Shown one piece after another: positions 24,211-32,724 of a stretch of DNA of 32,724 bases. The stretch spans positions 1 to 32,724 of the forward strand of contig NZ_JAAVTX010000014.1 in assembly GCF_012163145.1 (NCBI RefSeq), in the 5' to 3' direction. Below the pieces are notes generated by a model. The model had not been told where the DNA came from and searched no databases. It saw only the letters and a list, made by a program, of their open reading frames with translations. Position 1 is the first letter of the stretch. Every line of letters starts with the position of its first letter. The position numbers and the translations under genes were made by a program. Source of the DNA: Falsiroseomonas frigidaquae (GTDB lineage Bacteria > Pseudomonadota > Alphaproteobacteria > Acetobacterales > Acetobacteraceae).

Positions 24211-25269
24211 TCAGTCGGGGTCATCCTCCTCCGCCCCGCCCGACAGCGCCTGCCAGACGGCAAGCGCCTGCACCGTCTCCGCCACGTCATGCACCCGCAC
24301 CATCGCCGCGCCGCGGGAGGCTGCGGCCAGCGCCGCGGCGACCGAGGCCGGCACCCGCGCCGCCGGGGTTTCCACCGCGGACAGCGTGCCGAGGAACCGC
24401 TTGCGGCTGGCACCGAAGATGATCGGGCAGCCGATGCCGGCCAGCAGCGGCAGGCGCTCGATCAGCGCCAGATTATGCGGCAGGCGCTTGCCGAAGCCGA
24501 TGCCAGGGTCCACCGCCAGCCGGTCCTTCGGCAGGCCGAGCCGTTCGGCGGCGGCGACCCGGTCCGCCAGGAACTGCGCCACCTCCAGCGCCACGTCGCC
24601 GTAGCGCGGGTTCTGCTGCATGGTGCGCGGGTCCTCGCCCAGCATGTGCATCAGGATGACGCTGGCCTCCGACCGCGCCAGCACCCGCGCCGCCGCCGGG
24701 TCGTGGCGCAGCGCGGTGATGTCGTTGACGATCTCGGCGCCGGCCTCCAGCGCCGCCAGCATGGTGGCGGCATTGCGGGTATCGACGCTGATGGTGGCGG
24801 CCTTTGCCAGTTCGCGGATCACCGGCAGCACGCGCCGGCATTCCTCCTCCGGCGCCACGGGATGCGAGCCGGGCCGGGTGCTTTCGCCGCCGATATCCAG
24901 CAGGTCGGCACCGGCCTCCAGCATGGCATGTCCCGCGGCGATCGATTCCGCGATGCCGCGGCCACCATCCGAGAAGCTGTCCGGCGTGACGTTGATGATG
25001 CCCATGACCAGCGGCCGGCCGCCCTCGCAGGGCATCGCCAGGCCGGCGAAGCGGGGCAACGGGTAGGTCAGTGCCAGCACGTGCTTCTGCCACGCCTCCG
25101 GCACGTCAGACAGCGGCAGCGCGGCGCTGGGCGCATCCGGGCCGATCAGCCGCACCAGGGTGAAGGCCAGCGGCCCGCCCGCCAGCGGCAAGGCAAGGTC
25201 CGCTGCCAGCGCGGCGGCGGCGGCCTGGCCCTCGATGAGGCCCAGCGGCTCGACCCACATCTCGGTCAC
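24211..25269 (-). CDS. folP: Dihydropteroate synthase
   Basis: A 352-residue enzyme condensing p-aminobenzoate with 6-hydroxymethyl-dihydropterin diphosphate in folate synthesis; it is the sulfonamide target. The TIM-barrel starts at about residue 86 with LVMGIINVTPDSFSDGG, then DLLDIGGESTRPGS, VSVDT-like ISVDTRNA, VNDITALRHDP, and DPGIGFGKRLPHNL and GASRKRFLG near the end. About 85 residues precede the barrel, absent from E. coli FolP and of unknown role. The GTG at 25267-25269 is the longer start, with ATG at 25258-25260 as the alternative. ftsH lies 147 bases upstream and ends in its own terminator, so folP may have its own promoter. Confidence 0.94.
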   Translation of the reverse strand: MTEMWVEPLGLIEGQAAAAALAADLALPLAGGPLAFTLVRLIGPDAPSAALPLSDVPEAWQKHVLALTYPLPRFAGLAMPCEGGRPLVMGIINVTPDSFSDGGRGIAESIAAGHAMLEAGADLLDIGGESTRPGSHPVAPEEECRRVLPVIRELAKAATISVDTRNAATMLAALEAGAEIVNDITALRHDPAAARVLARSEASVILMHMLGEDPRTMQQNPRYGDVALEVAQFLADRVAAAERLGLPKDRLAVDPGIGFGKRLPHNLALIERLPLLAGIGCPIIFGASRKRFLGTLSAVETPAARVPASVAAALAAASRGAAMVRVHDVAETVQALAVWQALSGGAEEDDPD

Positions 25270-25365
25270 GACTCTGTCCCGGTCACGACTCGCAGGCCCC
25301 CGATTGCGCTGGGCGCCGACGATGCCCCGGCACGGCGGCGCGGCAAAGCGCCGAGTAGGTGGAAT

Positions 25366-25393
25366 CGAAAACGGCCCGCTTGCGCGGGCCGTT
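25366..25393 (-). terminator. Rho-independent terminator of ftsH
   Basis: On the minus strand ACGGCCCGC (25392-25384) pairs with GCGGGCCGT (25379-25371) around a 4-base GCAA loop, followed by TTTTC (25370-25366). It lies 24 bases after the ftsH stop and is a strong intrinsic terminator. Confidence 0.88.
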
Positions 25394-25416
25394 CGGGAAA
25401 CGATCGGCGCCCAGCC

Positions 25417-27345
25417 TCAGGTGCCGGGGGCCGGCGCCAGGCCCGGGCCGGGGTTCGGCCGCGGGTTGGGGCGGCCGCTGGTCGGCACGCTGCCGCGGCC
25501 CTGGTTCACCGGCTCATCGGGGCGGACGCGCACGATCGGCTCGCCCTTGATGATCAGCTTGATCTCGTCGCCCGAGATCGTCTCGTGCTCCAGCAGGCCC
25601 TTGGCCAGCAGGTGCAGCTCGTCGACGTTCTCGGACAGGACCTTGGTGGCGCGGGCATAGGCGGCGTCGATGATCGAGCGGATCTCGCCATCGATCTTCC
25701 GCGCCGTCTCCTCGGACAGGTTCTTCGACTGCGTCACGCTATGGCCGAGGAACACTTCCTGATCGTTCGAGCCATAGGCGATCATGCCGAGATTCTCGGA
25801 CATGCCCCATTCCGTCACCATCCGGCGGGCCTGGTCGGTCGCCATCTTGATGTCGCCCGAGGCGCCGTTGGAGACCTTGTCCGGGCCGAAGATCAGCTCC
25901 TCCGCGACGCGGCCGCCCATCGCCATGGCGAGTTCGGCCTTCATCTTGGACTTGTGCTTCGAGTAGCGGTCGCCGGCCGGCAGGGACATCACCAGACCCA
26001 GCGCACGGCCGCGCGGGATGATGGTGGCCTTGTGGACGGGGTCGCATTCCGGCTCATGCATCGCAACCAGCGCATGGCCCGCCTCGTGATAGGCGGTCAT
26101 CCGCTTCTCGTCCTCGGACATGACCAGGCTGCGGCGTTCCGCACCCATCATCACCTTGTCCTTGGCCGCCTCGAACTCCGCCATGCCGACGGTGCGCCGA
26201 CCGGTACGCGCAGCCAGCAGCGCCGCCTCGTTCACCAGGTTGGCCAGATCGGCGCCGGAGAAGCCCGGCGTGCCGCGCGCGATCACCTTCGGCTCCACGT
26301 CGGAGGCCAGCGGCACCTTGCGCATATGGACGCGCAGGATCTTCTCCCGCCCGTTCACGTCCGGGTTCGGCACGACAACCTGGCGGTCGAAGCGGCCCGG
26401 GCGCAGCAGCGCGGGGTCCAGCACGTCCGGCCGGTTGGTGGCGGCGATGATGATGACGCCCTCGTTGGATTCGAAGCCGTCCATCTCCACCAGCATCTGG
26501 TTCAGCGTCTGCTCGCGCTCATCATTGCCGCCGCCGAGGCCGGCGCCGCGGTGACGGCCCACGGCATCGATTTCATCGATGAAGATGATGCAAGGGGCGT
26601 TCTTCTTGCCCTGCTCGAACATGTCGCGCACGCGGCTGGCGCCGACGCCCACGAACATCTCGACGAAGTCGGAGCCGGAAATGGTGAAGAACGGAACATT
26701 CGCCTCGCCGGCGATGGACCGCGCCAGCAGCGTCTTGCCGGTACCCGGCGGGCCCACCAGCAGCACGCCCTTCGGGATCTTGCCGCCCAGCCGCTGAAAC
26801 TTCTGCGGGTCACGCAGGAATTCAACGATCTCTTCCAGTTCCGACTTCGCTTCCTCGATGCCCGCGACGTCGTCGAAGGTCACCCGGCCCTGCTTTTCCG
26901 TCAGCAGCTTGGCCTTGGATTTCCCAAAACCCATGGCGCGGCCGCCGCCGCCCTGCATCTGGCGCATGAAGAAGATCCAGACGCCGATCAGCAGCAGCAT
27001 CGGGAACCAGGAAATCAGGATCTGGAACAGCGGGTTGACGTCGCTTTCCTCGGGCCGCGCCACGACGCGCACGCCACGTTCCGTCAGGCGGCTGACCAGC
27101 TGCGGGTCTTCCGGCGTGAAGGTGGAGAAGCTGCGGCCATCATTGAGCTGGCCCGTTACCGTGCGGCCCTGGATGGTCACGTCCCGGACATGGCCGGCGC
27201 TCACCTCGTTCAGGAAATCCGAATAGGCGACCTGCTGCGCTGCCCGGTTGCCCCCGCCATTGGATGGCTGGAACAGATTGAACAGCGCCACCAACAGCAG
27301 CGCCACGATGACCCACAGCGCCAGGTTCCGGCCGAAATTGTTCAC
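25417..27345 (-). CDS. ftsH: ATP-dependent zinc metalloprotease FtsH
   Basis: A 642-residue inner-membrane AAA+ protease that degrades unassembled membrane proteins and, in E. coli, RpoH and LpxC. Two transmembrane helices (residues 8-24 and 107-127) flank a periplasmic domain. The AAA module shows Walker A GPPGTGKT (198-205), Walker B IIFIDEID (253-260) and the SRH arginine RPGRFDR (315-321). The zinc site is HEAGH (420-424), with the third ligand region further on. The last ~30 residues are Pro/Gly/Asn-rich and probably disordered. The GTG at 27343-27345 gives the canonical membrane start MNNFGRN, with AAAGGG about 9 bases upstream. Co-occurrence with rpoH in this window fits their known regulatory link. 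Confidence 0.97.
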   Translation of the reverse strand: MNNFGRNLALWVIVALLLVALFNLFQPSNGGGNRAAQQVAYSDFLNEVSAGHVRDVTIQGRTVTGQLNDGRSFSTFTPEDPQLVSRLTERGVRVVARPEESDVNPLFQILISWFPMLLLIGVWIFFMRQMQGGGGRAMGFGKSKAKLLTEKQGRVTFDDVAGIEEAKSELEEIVEFLRDPQKFQRLGGKIPKGVLLVGPPGTGKTLLARSIAGEANVPFFTISGSDFVEMFVGVGASRVRDMFEQGKKNAPCIIFIDEIDAVGRHRGAGLGGGNDEREQTLNQMLVEMDGFESNEGVIIIAATNRPDVLDPALLRPGRFDRQVVVPNPDVNGREKILRVHMRKVPLASDVEPKVIARGTPGFSGADLANLVNEAALLAARTGRRTVGMAEFEAAKDKVMMGAERRSLVMSEDEKRMTAYHEAGHALVAMHEPECDPVHKATIIPRGRALGLVMSLPAGDRYSKHKSKMKAELAMAMGGRVAEELIFGPDKVSNGASGDIKMATDQARRMVTEWGMSENLGMIAYGSNDQEVFLGHSVTQSKNLSEETARKIDGEIRSIIDAAYARATKVLSENVDELHLLAKGLLEHETISGDEIKLIIKGEPIVRVRPDEPVNQGRGSVPTSGRPNPRPNPGPGLAPAPGT

Positions 27346-27371
27346 GTTTGCATCCCTTTGGGGCTTCCCAA

Positions 27372-27392
27372 GATGGACAGTGTCGGTCCATC
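27372..27392. promoter_or_regulatory. Dyad in the ftsH leader
   Basis: GATGGAC (27372-27378) and GTCCATC (27386-27392) are perfect inverted repeats with a 7-base spacer, 27-47 bases before the ftsH start. It could be an operator or an mRNA hairpin. No -35/-10 pair is clear, though CTTGGG lies alongside on the minus strand. Confidence 0.35.
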
Positions 27393-27486
27393 AGGTGGCC
27401 CGCTCCGCACTCACAGATAGGTGCGCCCGCGCCGGCTTCCATCCCGTGAATCAGACATCGTGGATGGACGCCGGAATGGGCGGCGC

Positions 27487-28773
27487 TCAACCTACCGCGC
27501 CGCCCGGTGGCGCGAAGCGCACCCGGATGCCGAAGCTGGTCTCCGGGGCAGGATAGGACAGCGCGGGCACCGCGACCAGCACAGTGTCGCGACCATCGGC
27601 AGGGGGAAGCCAAAGCGCCGGCAGGGTGCGCGCAACCGCCGCCGGCAGCCCGGCGGGCCGCTCCAGCCGCGCCGCGGCGGCGCCTAGCGCCCCCAGCATC
27701 AACCCGGGCCCAGGGGTGCCCGACAGCCGGAAGCGGCCATCCCATGCCACGCCGTCCGTCGCGGGCACGGGGGGCGCCATGGCCGCATCCTCCCGCAGCA
27801 GTAGCCCCTGCCGGGTGAGCCGCGCGCCGCCCAATGTGCCCGCGCGGCGCGCCAGCAGCCCGGCCACCGCGGCCGGCGCCGGGGCATGCAGCCCGCCGCC
27901 GATCGCCCGCAGCAGGCCACCCAGGGCCGCCACCGCCACCGCATCCTGCCCCAGCGCCGCCAGATCGAGCCGCGCAAAGCCGTGCTCCGACAGCATCGCC
28001 GCCCGTGCCAGGCGCGCGGCCACCGCTGCCTGCCGCACCGCGCGGCGCCCAGCGAAGGCGCCGGCGGCCTCGGCCAATGCGGCGGTGGCCGGCCCCTCCC
28101 CCGCCGCATCCGCCAGCGCGGCCCGCAGCCGGGCGCGGGTGAAGCGCGGATCGGCGTTGGAGGGGTCGCGCACCGGCACCAACCCGGCGGAGGCCACGAC
28201 AGCCTCGAGCCAGGCCGGGCTGGCGGCCAGCAGCGGGCGGATCAGCAGCGCGCCGCCGGCGTTGCGCGCCGGGGCCATGCCGGCCAGGCCCGTGGCGCCG
28301 CTGCCGGCCAGCGCCCGCAGCAGCAGCGTCTCCGCCTGGTCCGCCCGATGCTGGCCGAGCGCGACCCAGCCGACGCCCTGCGCCGCCGCCAGCGCCAGCA
28401 GCGCGGCCAGCCGCCCATCCCGCGCCCGCGCCTGCATGGCCGGGCCAGGCGACATGTCCAGGGAAAGAATGCGGCACGCGATGCCACGCGATTCGAGCCA
28501 CCTGGCAACGGTCGCGGCTTCGGCCGCGCTCTCGGGTCGCAGCCCGTGGTCGACGATGCCGGCGGTCAAGGTGCCGCGGCGCTCTGCCAGCCATTCTGCC
28601 AGAAGCAGCGCCAGGGCCAGGCTGTGCGGTCCGCCGGAGACGCCGGCGACGATCCGCGGGGCCATCCCGAAGGGGCCGAGCGGGGCCATCCAGTGCGCGA
28701 AATCCGGCGCGAAGCCGGCCAAATCTAGAGGGGGAGTGGGTGCCTCAGCGGCACTGGGCGCGGCGGCGGGCAT
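27487..28773 (-). CDS. tilS: tRNA(Ile)-lysidine synthetase TilS
   Basis: A 428-residue enzyme that modifies C34 of the AUA-reading tRNA-Ile with lysine, using ATP. The N-type ATP-pyrophosphatase domain begins at residue ~40; its PP-loop reads VAGVSGGPHSLAL, so His50 occupies the place of the Asp in the usual SGGxDS. Other family blocks match: GIVDHGLRPESAAEA, GHQ-like ALGQHRADQAETLLLRALAGSG and RPLL, then NADPRFTRARLR. The C-terminal part is degenerate and Ala/Gly-rich. ATG 28771-28773 is chosen; GTG at 28800 is possible. Its 5' end overlaps the cpoB 3' end by 29 bases, indicating coupling. Placement between cpoB and ftsH is the usual alphaproteobacterial order. Confidence 0.88.
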   Translation of the reverse strand: MPAAAPSAAEAPTPPLDLAGFAPDFAHWMAPLGPFGMAPRIVAGVSGGPHSLALALLLAEWLAERRGTLTAGIVDHGLRPESAAEAATVARWLESRGIACRILSLDMSPGPAMQARARDGRLAALLALAAAQGVGWVALGQHRADQAETLLLRALAGSGATGLAGMAPARNAGGALLIRPLLAASPAWLEAVVASAGLVPVRDPSNADPRFTRARLRAALADAAGEGPATAALAEAAGAFAGRRAVRQAAVAARLARAAMLSEHGFARLDLAALGQDAVAVAALGGLLRAIGGGLHAPAPAAVAGLLARRAGTLGGARLTRQGLLLREDAAMAPPVPATDGVAWDGRFRLSGTPGPGLMLGALGAAAARLERPAGLPAAVARTLPALWLPPADGRDTVLVAVPALSYPAPETSFGIRVRFAPPGGAVG

Positions 28774-29635
28774 CGGCCGCCCGTTCCGCCACGGCGCCAC
28801 GCAGGGCCGGGAAGCGGGTGCGCAGGTCGTTCAACTGGTTGCAGGCATCGCGGTTGTTGTTCAGGCCGATCAGCGCATTGGCGACGCCCAGCATCGCCTC
28901 CGGCGCCCGGCTGCCCTGCGGGCTGCGGCGGAAGGCGTCGTCATAGGCCACGGCCGAACCGGCGAAGTCCCGCTTCCCGGCCAGTGCGGCGCCGAGCAGG
29001 ATCTGGGCGTCGCCGGCCCGCGCCGCGTCACGTGATGCGACGACTTCCCGCGCCGCGGCTTCCGCCGCGACCCAGTCGCGCCGGCCGAGTGCTGCCTGGC
29101 CGTCGGCCAAGGCGCGCTGCGGCGGGCGGCGCAGGGCGGCGGGGGCAGCCGGTGCGGCGGCGGCGGCAGCAGGAGGGGCCGCTGCGGTGGCCGGCGGACG
29201 CGCCGGCGGGGTGGCGCTGCCCTGGCGCTGGCCCTCGATCTGCTGCAGGCGGAAATCGATGTCGCCTTCCAGCTTCTCCAGCCGTTCCTGCAGCGTACGC
29301 TCGCGGAATTCGGATTGCTCGGCGCGGCCACGCACGCTGCGCAGTTCCTCCTCCAGCCGGGCGACGCGGTCGAGCAGCGCGCCCACCAGTTCACCCTGTG
29401 GCGCGCCGCCCGGCGGCACCGGACGCCCGCCGAGGTTGGAAGCGCCGGCGACCGGCGCCGGCATGGCGGTGGCGCCGCCGCGACGCAGCATCTCCACCTC
29501 CTGGCGCAATTGCAGGATCTGGTTCTGCAGGGCGATGCCCTCGCGCGATTCGACCTGCGCCTGGGCCGGCTGCAACGGCAGCAGGCTCAGGACGGAAAGT
29601 CCAAGGCCGAGCAAGGCGGTTCGGAATAGGCGCAT
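28745..29635 (-). CDS. cpoB: Tol-Pal system protein CpoB (YbgF)
   Basis: A 296-residue periplasmic protein that couples Tol-Pal to peptidoglycan synthesis during constriction in E. coli. It has a Sec signal (FRTALLGLGLSVLSLLPLQPAQA), an N-terminal coiled coil for trimerisation (LQNQILQLRQEVEMLRR and LLDRVARLEEELRSVRGRAEQSE), an Ala/Pro linker, and C-terminal TPR-like repeats (ALGRRDWVAAEAAAREVV, KRDFAGSAVAYDDAFRRSPQG). The ATG at 29633-29635 is selected for AAGGAG 6 bases upstream; an in-frame ATG 15 bases earlier would overlap that site. It follows pal after a 173-base gap with a strong hairpin. Confidence 0.9.
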   Translation of the reverse strand: MRLFRTALLGLGLSVLSLLPLQPAQAQVESREGIALQNQILQLRQEVEMLRRGGATAMPAPVAGASNLGGRPVPPGGAPQGELVGALLDRVARLEEELRSVRGRAEQSEFRERTLQERLEKLEGDIDFRLQQIEGQRQGSATPPARPPATAAAPPAAAAAAPAAPAALRRPPQRALADGQAALGRRDWVAAEAAAREVVASRDAARAGDAQILLGAALAGKRDFAGSAVAYDDAFRRSPQGSRAPEAMLGVANALIGLNNNRDACNQLNDLRTRFPALRGAVAERAADARRRAQCR

Positions 29636-29773
29636 GCGGGGCTCCTTCATGCCTGCGGCTGCGCCCCCGGATACGGCAGAGCCGCCTCCGGGGCCAGGGC
29701 CAAGGTCAACGAAGTGCCGTGACCCCGTGGATCACGAAATGCCGCCTCGCGACATCAACAGGCTGCCACGACA

Positions 29774-29805
29774 GGTAGGGGGCCTTCGGACGAAGGCCCC
29801 CTACC
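29774..29805 (-). terminator. 15-bp hairpin after pal
   Basis: GGTAGGGGGCCTTCG (29774-29788) and CGAAGGCCCCCTACC (29791-29805) form a perfect long inverted repeat starting 3 bases after the pal stop. No T run follows on the minus strand, so it may be an attenuator or 3'-end stabiliser that keeps pal expression above cpoB rather than a full terminator. Confidence 0.7.
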
Positions 29806-29808
29806 GGC

Positions 29809-30288
29809 TCAGCGGATCACCGTGACGGCGCGGCGGTTCTGCGACCAGGCCTGCTCGTTCGAGCCGAGCGCGGCCGGGCGGTCCTTGCCGTAGGAGATGG
29901 TGGCAACGCGGGCGGGGGCGACGCCACCGGCCACCAGCACGTCGCGCGCCGCATTGGCGCGGCGCTGGCCGAGCGCCAGGTTGTACTCGCGGGTGCCGCG
30001 CTCGTCGGCATGACCCTCGACGGCGACCTGCACCTGCGGGTAGCGCTGCAGCCAGCCGGCCTGGCGATCCAGCACCACGCGCTGGTCGGCGCGGACGCTG
30101 CTGCGGTCGGTGTCGAAGAACACGCGGTCGCCGATGTTGGCCACCAGGTCTTCCTGGCTGCCCGGGCGCGGGCCGCTGGTGGTGGTCTCGGCGCCACCGC
30201 CGGTGGCGGCGGAAGATTGCTCAGTGCCGCTGCCGCAGGCAGCGAGCAGGGCCACGGCGGCGAATGCGCCGAGGAGCTTGGTGTTCAT
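29809..30288 (-). CDS. pal: Peptidoglycan-associated lipoprotein Pal
   Basis: A 159-residue outer-membrane lipoprotein. The signal ends in lipobox LAAC with Cys18, followed by a short Ser/Thr/Gly-rich linker. An OmpA-like domain (about 52-159) carries VFFDTDRSSVRADQ and the peptidoglycan-binding segment VEGHADERGTREYNLALGQRRA with its conserved Asp and Arg. It ties the outer membrane to peptidoglycan and to TolB during division. The ATG at 30286-30288 is the family start; AAGGA lies about 12 bases upstream. It lies 172 bases after tolB; that gap is relatively AT-rich in part and may hold a separate promoter, though I could not fix one. Confidence 0.96.
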   Translation of the reverse strand: MNTKLLGAFAAVALLAACGSGTEQSSAATGGGAETTTSGPRPGSQEDLVANIGDRVFFDTDRSSVRADQRVVLDRQAGWLQRYPQVQVAVEGHADERGTREYNLALGQRRANAARDVLVAGGVAPARVATISYGKDRPAALGSNEQAWSQNRRAVTVIR

Positions 30289-30460
30289 CGGAGTCGGGAT
30301 CCTTCCAGGGTTGACATGCAAATCGGGCGGCGCAAATCGAGGCACGAATCGGGCGAACCGCGCCGACGGCGTGGCATGTTCAAGAAATTGTGCGGCAGCA
30401 ACAAGGCAATTTGTTCCTGCCGCGCCGAATACTGGCGCGACAGAAGTCAACGAGTGGTTG

Positions 30461-31834
30461 TTACGACAGCAGCGGGCTCCAGGCGGGATCCGAGGCGTCG
30501 GTCGGCGTCACCATCTGCCGCTCGTTGAAGCCGGCGATGTCGATCTGCGCGAGGCGGGAGGAATAGCCGCCACCGCGTGCGTCCCGTGCAGGCGTCTCCC
30601 GGTAGAAGGCCAGCACCCGGCCATTCGGCGCGAAGGACGGGCCCTCCATCGACCAGCCCTCGCTCAGGATGCGCTCGCCCGACCCGTCCGGCCGCATCAC
30701 GCCGATGGCGAACTGGCCGCCGCTGATCCGGGTGAAGGCGATCAGGTCGCCGCGCGGCGACCAGACCGGCGTCGCGTAGCGGCCATTCCCGAAGGAAATC
30801 CTTCGCGCCCCGCCGCCATCGGCGGACATGACATAAAGCTGCTGGTCGCCGCCGCGGTCCGAGTTGAACACGATCTGCGTGCCGTCCGGGGAATAGCAGG
30901 GCGAAACGTCCAGCGACCCGCCGGAGGTCAGCTGCCGTTCGCGGCGCGAGGCGATGTCCACCACGAAGATGTTGGCATCGCCGCCCCGGCTCGCCGAGAG
31001 GATCACGCTGCGGCCATCGGGCGCGAAGCGCGGGCTGAAGGTCATGCCGCCGAAGCTGCCGAGTACCTGCTGCTGGCCGCTGTCCAGGTTGAACAGGTAG
31101 ACCCGCGGCTGGTTGCGGAAATAGGACATGAAGGCGACCTGGCGCGCCGTGGGGTGGAAACGCGGCGTCAGCGCCTGGAAGCTGCCATCGGTCAGGAAGC
31201 GGTGGTTCTCGCCATCCTGGTCCATCAGCGCCATGCGGCGGGTGCGGCGATCGCGCGGCCCGGATTCGGCGATGTAGACGATCTGCGTGTCGAAATAGCC
31301 CTTCTCGCCCAGCAGCCGCTCATAGATCACGTCGCTGATGAGATGCGCGATGCGGCGCCACTGCGCGGCCGGCGCGGTGAAGGCGGTGCCCTGCAGCTGG
31401 GTGTCCGCCAGCACGTCCCACAGGCGGAATTCCACCCGCAGCCGGCCGCCCGATTCCTCGACCCGACCGGTGGTCAGCGCATGCGCGCCGATCACCCGCC
31501 AATCCTGGAAGCGCGGATTGGCGGCCGCCGTCTCCGGCGTCTGGATGAAGGCCTGCCGGTCCACCGGGCGGAACAGCCCCGAATTGCGGAGATTGGCCTG
31601 GATGACGCGGGCGATGTCGCGGCCGACGCGCTGCGCATCCGGGCTGGCGCCGGCCATGTCCGGCACCGCGATCGGCACCGGATCGGTGCGCGCGCGGGTC
31701 ACGTCGATGACGGTGGTGGAGGCGGTGGCGGCCTGCTGGCCGAGGGCGAAATCGGGCAGCAGGCTGGCGACCACCGTGCCACCAAGGCCTGCAAAGACGC
31801 TGCGCCGCGTGAAGCCGAAGCCCGGCAAGTTCAT
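30461..31834 (-). CDS. tolB: Tol-Pal system protein TolB with twin-arginine signal
   Basis: A 457-residue periplasmic beta-propeller protein linking TolA and Pal. The N-terminal domain (about 40-190) includes [13 protein letters not shown] and [23 protein letters not shown]. Propeller blades follow with WD40-like repeats such as [50 protein letters not shown] and [13 protein letters not shown]. The signal peptide reads [20 protein letters not shown], with Arg10-Arg11 in Tat-like context, whereas E. coli TolB uses Sec. The ATG at 31832-31834 overlaps the tolA stop in ATGA, so the two are coupled. Confidence 0.95.
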   Translation of the reverse strand: MNLPGFGFTRRSVFAGLGGTVVASLLPDFALGQQAATASTTVIDVTRARTDPVPIAVPDMAGASPDAQRVGRDIARVIQANLRNSGLFRPVDRQAFIQTPETAAANPRFQDWRVIGAHALTTGRVEESGGRLRVEFRLWDVLADTQLQGTAFTAPAAQWRRIAHLISDVIYERLLGEKGYFDTQIVYIAESGPRDRRTRRMALMDQDGENHRFLTDGSFQALTPRFHPTARQVAFMSYFRNQPRVYLFNLDSGQQQVLGSFGGMTFSPRFAPDGRSVILSASRGGDANIFVVDIASRRERQLTSGGSLDVSPCYSPDGTQIVFNSDRGGDQQLYVMSADGGGARRISFGNGRYATPVWSPRGDLIAFTRISGGQFAIGVMRPDGSGERILSEGWSMEGPSFAPNGRVLAFYRETPARDARGGGYSSRLAQIDIAGFNERQMVTPTDASDPAWSPLLS

Positions 31835-32724
31835 CGGAGAAATCCCCTCGGCGAGAAATTGAACTGGAAGCGGTTTTCACCCGCCTGCAGGCGACCCGGC
31901 GGAACCGGAAGCGGGCTGCAAGCCGGGTCCCGCAGCGCGCGGCGCGCCTGTTCATATAGCGCGCGGGCGCGCGGTTCGCTCGGCACCCCGTCCGGGCCGG
32001 GCAACACATTCCGGATCACGCCTTCACGATCCACGATGGCAACCAGGCTGACCCGCATCTCGGCGAGCCCGAGCATGCCCTGGTCCACCCGCCAGCATTC
32101 GCCAACCCGTTCCCCGATCGCGGCACGTTCGCCGGCATTGAGCTGGTCCGTCGCATTCGGCGCGCCGCCTGCCGGCGCGGAGCGCGCGGCCTGCGGTGCG
32201 GCGCGGGCGGTCGGCGGGCGGTTTGCGGCCTGCTGCTGGCGCAGCCGCTCCAGCGTGTTCAGCACGCTGGTCGAGCGTTCCTCCGGCCGCGCCACCGGCG
32301 GAGTCGCGCTGGTGCCGGGCGTAGTGACCGGGGTCGGCGGGCGCGGCGCGGGTGGCGGCGGCAGCGGCACGGCGGTGCGCGCCGGCGGCGCGTTGGGCGG
32401 CGCGGCGGGGGCCGCCGGGGCGGCGGGCGCCGGCGCGGCCGGAGTCGGCGGCGTCGGCCGTGCGGGGGCCGGGGCCGGCGGAGTCGGATTGGGCGCGACC
32501 GGTGCCGCGGAAGGCGGCGGCGGCGGCGGCATCGGCAGCGGTTCCGCGGGCTGCGGCGGCGGGGCGGAAGCCGCTGGGCGCGGCGGCGCGGCCGGGGTCG
32601 GCGGCGCCGGGGCGGGCGGTGCGGCGGGCGGTGCGGCAGCCACGCGCGGCGCCGCCGGCGGGGCGGCGGGCGGTGCGGGCGGCGGCGGGATCAGCGCAGG
32701 CGCGGGCGGGCCGGCCACCGGCGG
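31831..32724 (-). CDS. tolA: TolA-like energy transducer, C-terminal part (5' end outside window)
   Basis: The frame is open to the right edge, so the N-terminal membrane anchor is not seen. About 175 residues of Pro/Ala linker (runs such as PPPPPPS and [12 protein letters not shown]) precede the polar stretch [22 protein letters not shown] compact C-terminal domain of about 100 residues follows ([31 protein letters not shown], then [14 protein letters not shown]), typical of TolA/TonB C-terminal folds with two cysteines. TolA transmits proton-motive energy from TolQR to TolB and Pal. The usual TolA linker is a Lys/Ala/Glu-rich helix; here it is polyproline-like, more as in TonB. Position directly before tolB supports TolA. 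Confidence 0.85.
   Translation of the reverse strand, partial: PPVAGPPAPALIPPPPAPPAAPPAAPRVAAAPPAAPPAPAPPTPAAPPRPAASAPPPQPAEPLPMPPPPPPSAAPVAPNPTPPAPAPARPTPPTPAAPAPAAPAAPAAPPNAPPARTAVPLPPPPAPRPPTPVTTPGTSATPPVARPEERSTSVLNTLERLRQQQAANRPPTARAAPQAARSAPAGGAPNATDQLNAGERAAIGERVGECWRVDQGMLGLAEMRVSLVAIVDREGVIRNVLPGPDGVPSEPRARALYEQARRALRDPACSPLPVPPGRLQAGENRFQFNFSPRGFLR

Noticed and set aside
24160-27420. Plus-strand frame of 1086 codons opposite folP and ftsH
   Set aside because: Antisense to two conserved genes with textbook motifs; its translation is low-complexity Arg/His/Gln-rich text.
27140-28594. Minus-strand 484-codon frame over tilS and the ftsH 5' end
   Set aside because: It is in another frame of tilS and ftsH and rich in Gly/Ala/Arg; the family motifs lie in the annotated frames.

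Overview
The window is high-GC DNA from an alphaproteobacterium. The best guess is an acetic-acid-bacteria relative (Acetobacteraceae, Roseomonas-like). This rests on four observations: the order tolA-tolB-pal-cpoB-tilS-ftsH-folP-glmM-thiD, hisZ immediately before purA, a Methanosarcina-type SerC next to long-form SerA, and an RpoH beside an RluA-type pseudouridine synthase. The genus is inference; no rRNA or other taxonomic marker is present.

Layout. (1) 1-2601 (minus): the 5' part of a large secreted RTX/VCBS repeat protein, interrupted by one in-frame TAG and running off the left edge. (2) 2602-4013: a lower-GC, gene-poor stretch holding a 5'-truncated short-chain dehydrogenase and short GCTAC repeats. 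It ends exactly at the 3' end of a tRNA-Glu gene, so it looks like an insertion or deletion scar or the edge of an accessory region. (3) 4014-8598: tRNA-Glu(CTC), two small minus-strand genes (DUF2256-like zinc protein, one-TM protein), an RluA-family pseudouridine synthase, heat-shock sigma factor rpoH with a structured leader and clear terminator, and a LOV-domain hybrid histidine kinase. (4) 8697-15212: metabolic and accessory genes: VOC dioxygenase-like protein, MFS transporter, cupin, purA, hisZ, lipoprotein-type intradiol dioxygenase, a lipoprotein and a small unknown protein. (5) 15258-32724, all minus strand: reading 5' to 3' from the right edge, tolA (partial), tolB, pal, cpoB, tilS, ftsH, folP, an unknown secreted protein, glmM, thiD, a phzF-family gene, a TehA/SLAC1-family channel, then serC-serA behind a structured leader.

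How the genes work together. The right half is a housekeeping block for envelope integrity (Tol-Pal, FtsH, GlmM) and basal biosynthesis (folate, thiamine, serine, tRNA-Ile lysidine). Many junctions are 4-nt ATGA overlaps (tolA/tolB, glmM/thiD, thiD/phzF, phzF/tehA, serC/serA), which indicates translational coupling. The left edge is the accessory part.

I found no clearly novel multigene system. The points most worth a second look are: the stop-interrupted RTX protein with its exactly periodic 264-bp super-repeat and upstream dyad; the tRNA-Glu-proximal scar; the LOV hybrid kinase downstream of rpoH; the serC leader RNA; TilS with SGGPHS in place of SGGxDS; TolB with a twin-arginine signal; a Pro/Ala TolA; and the unknown 535-residue secreted protein between folP and glmM.
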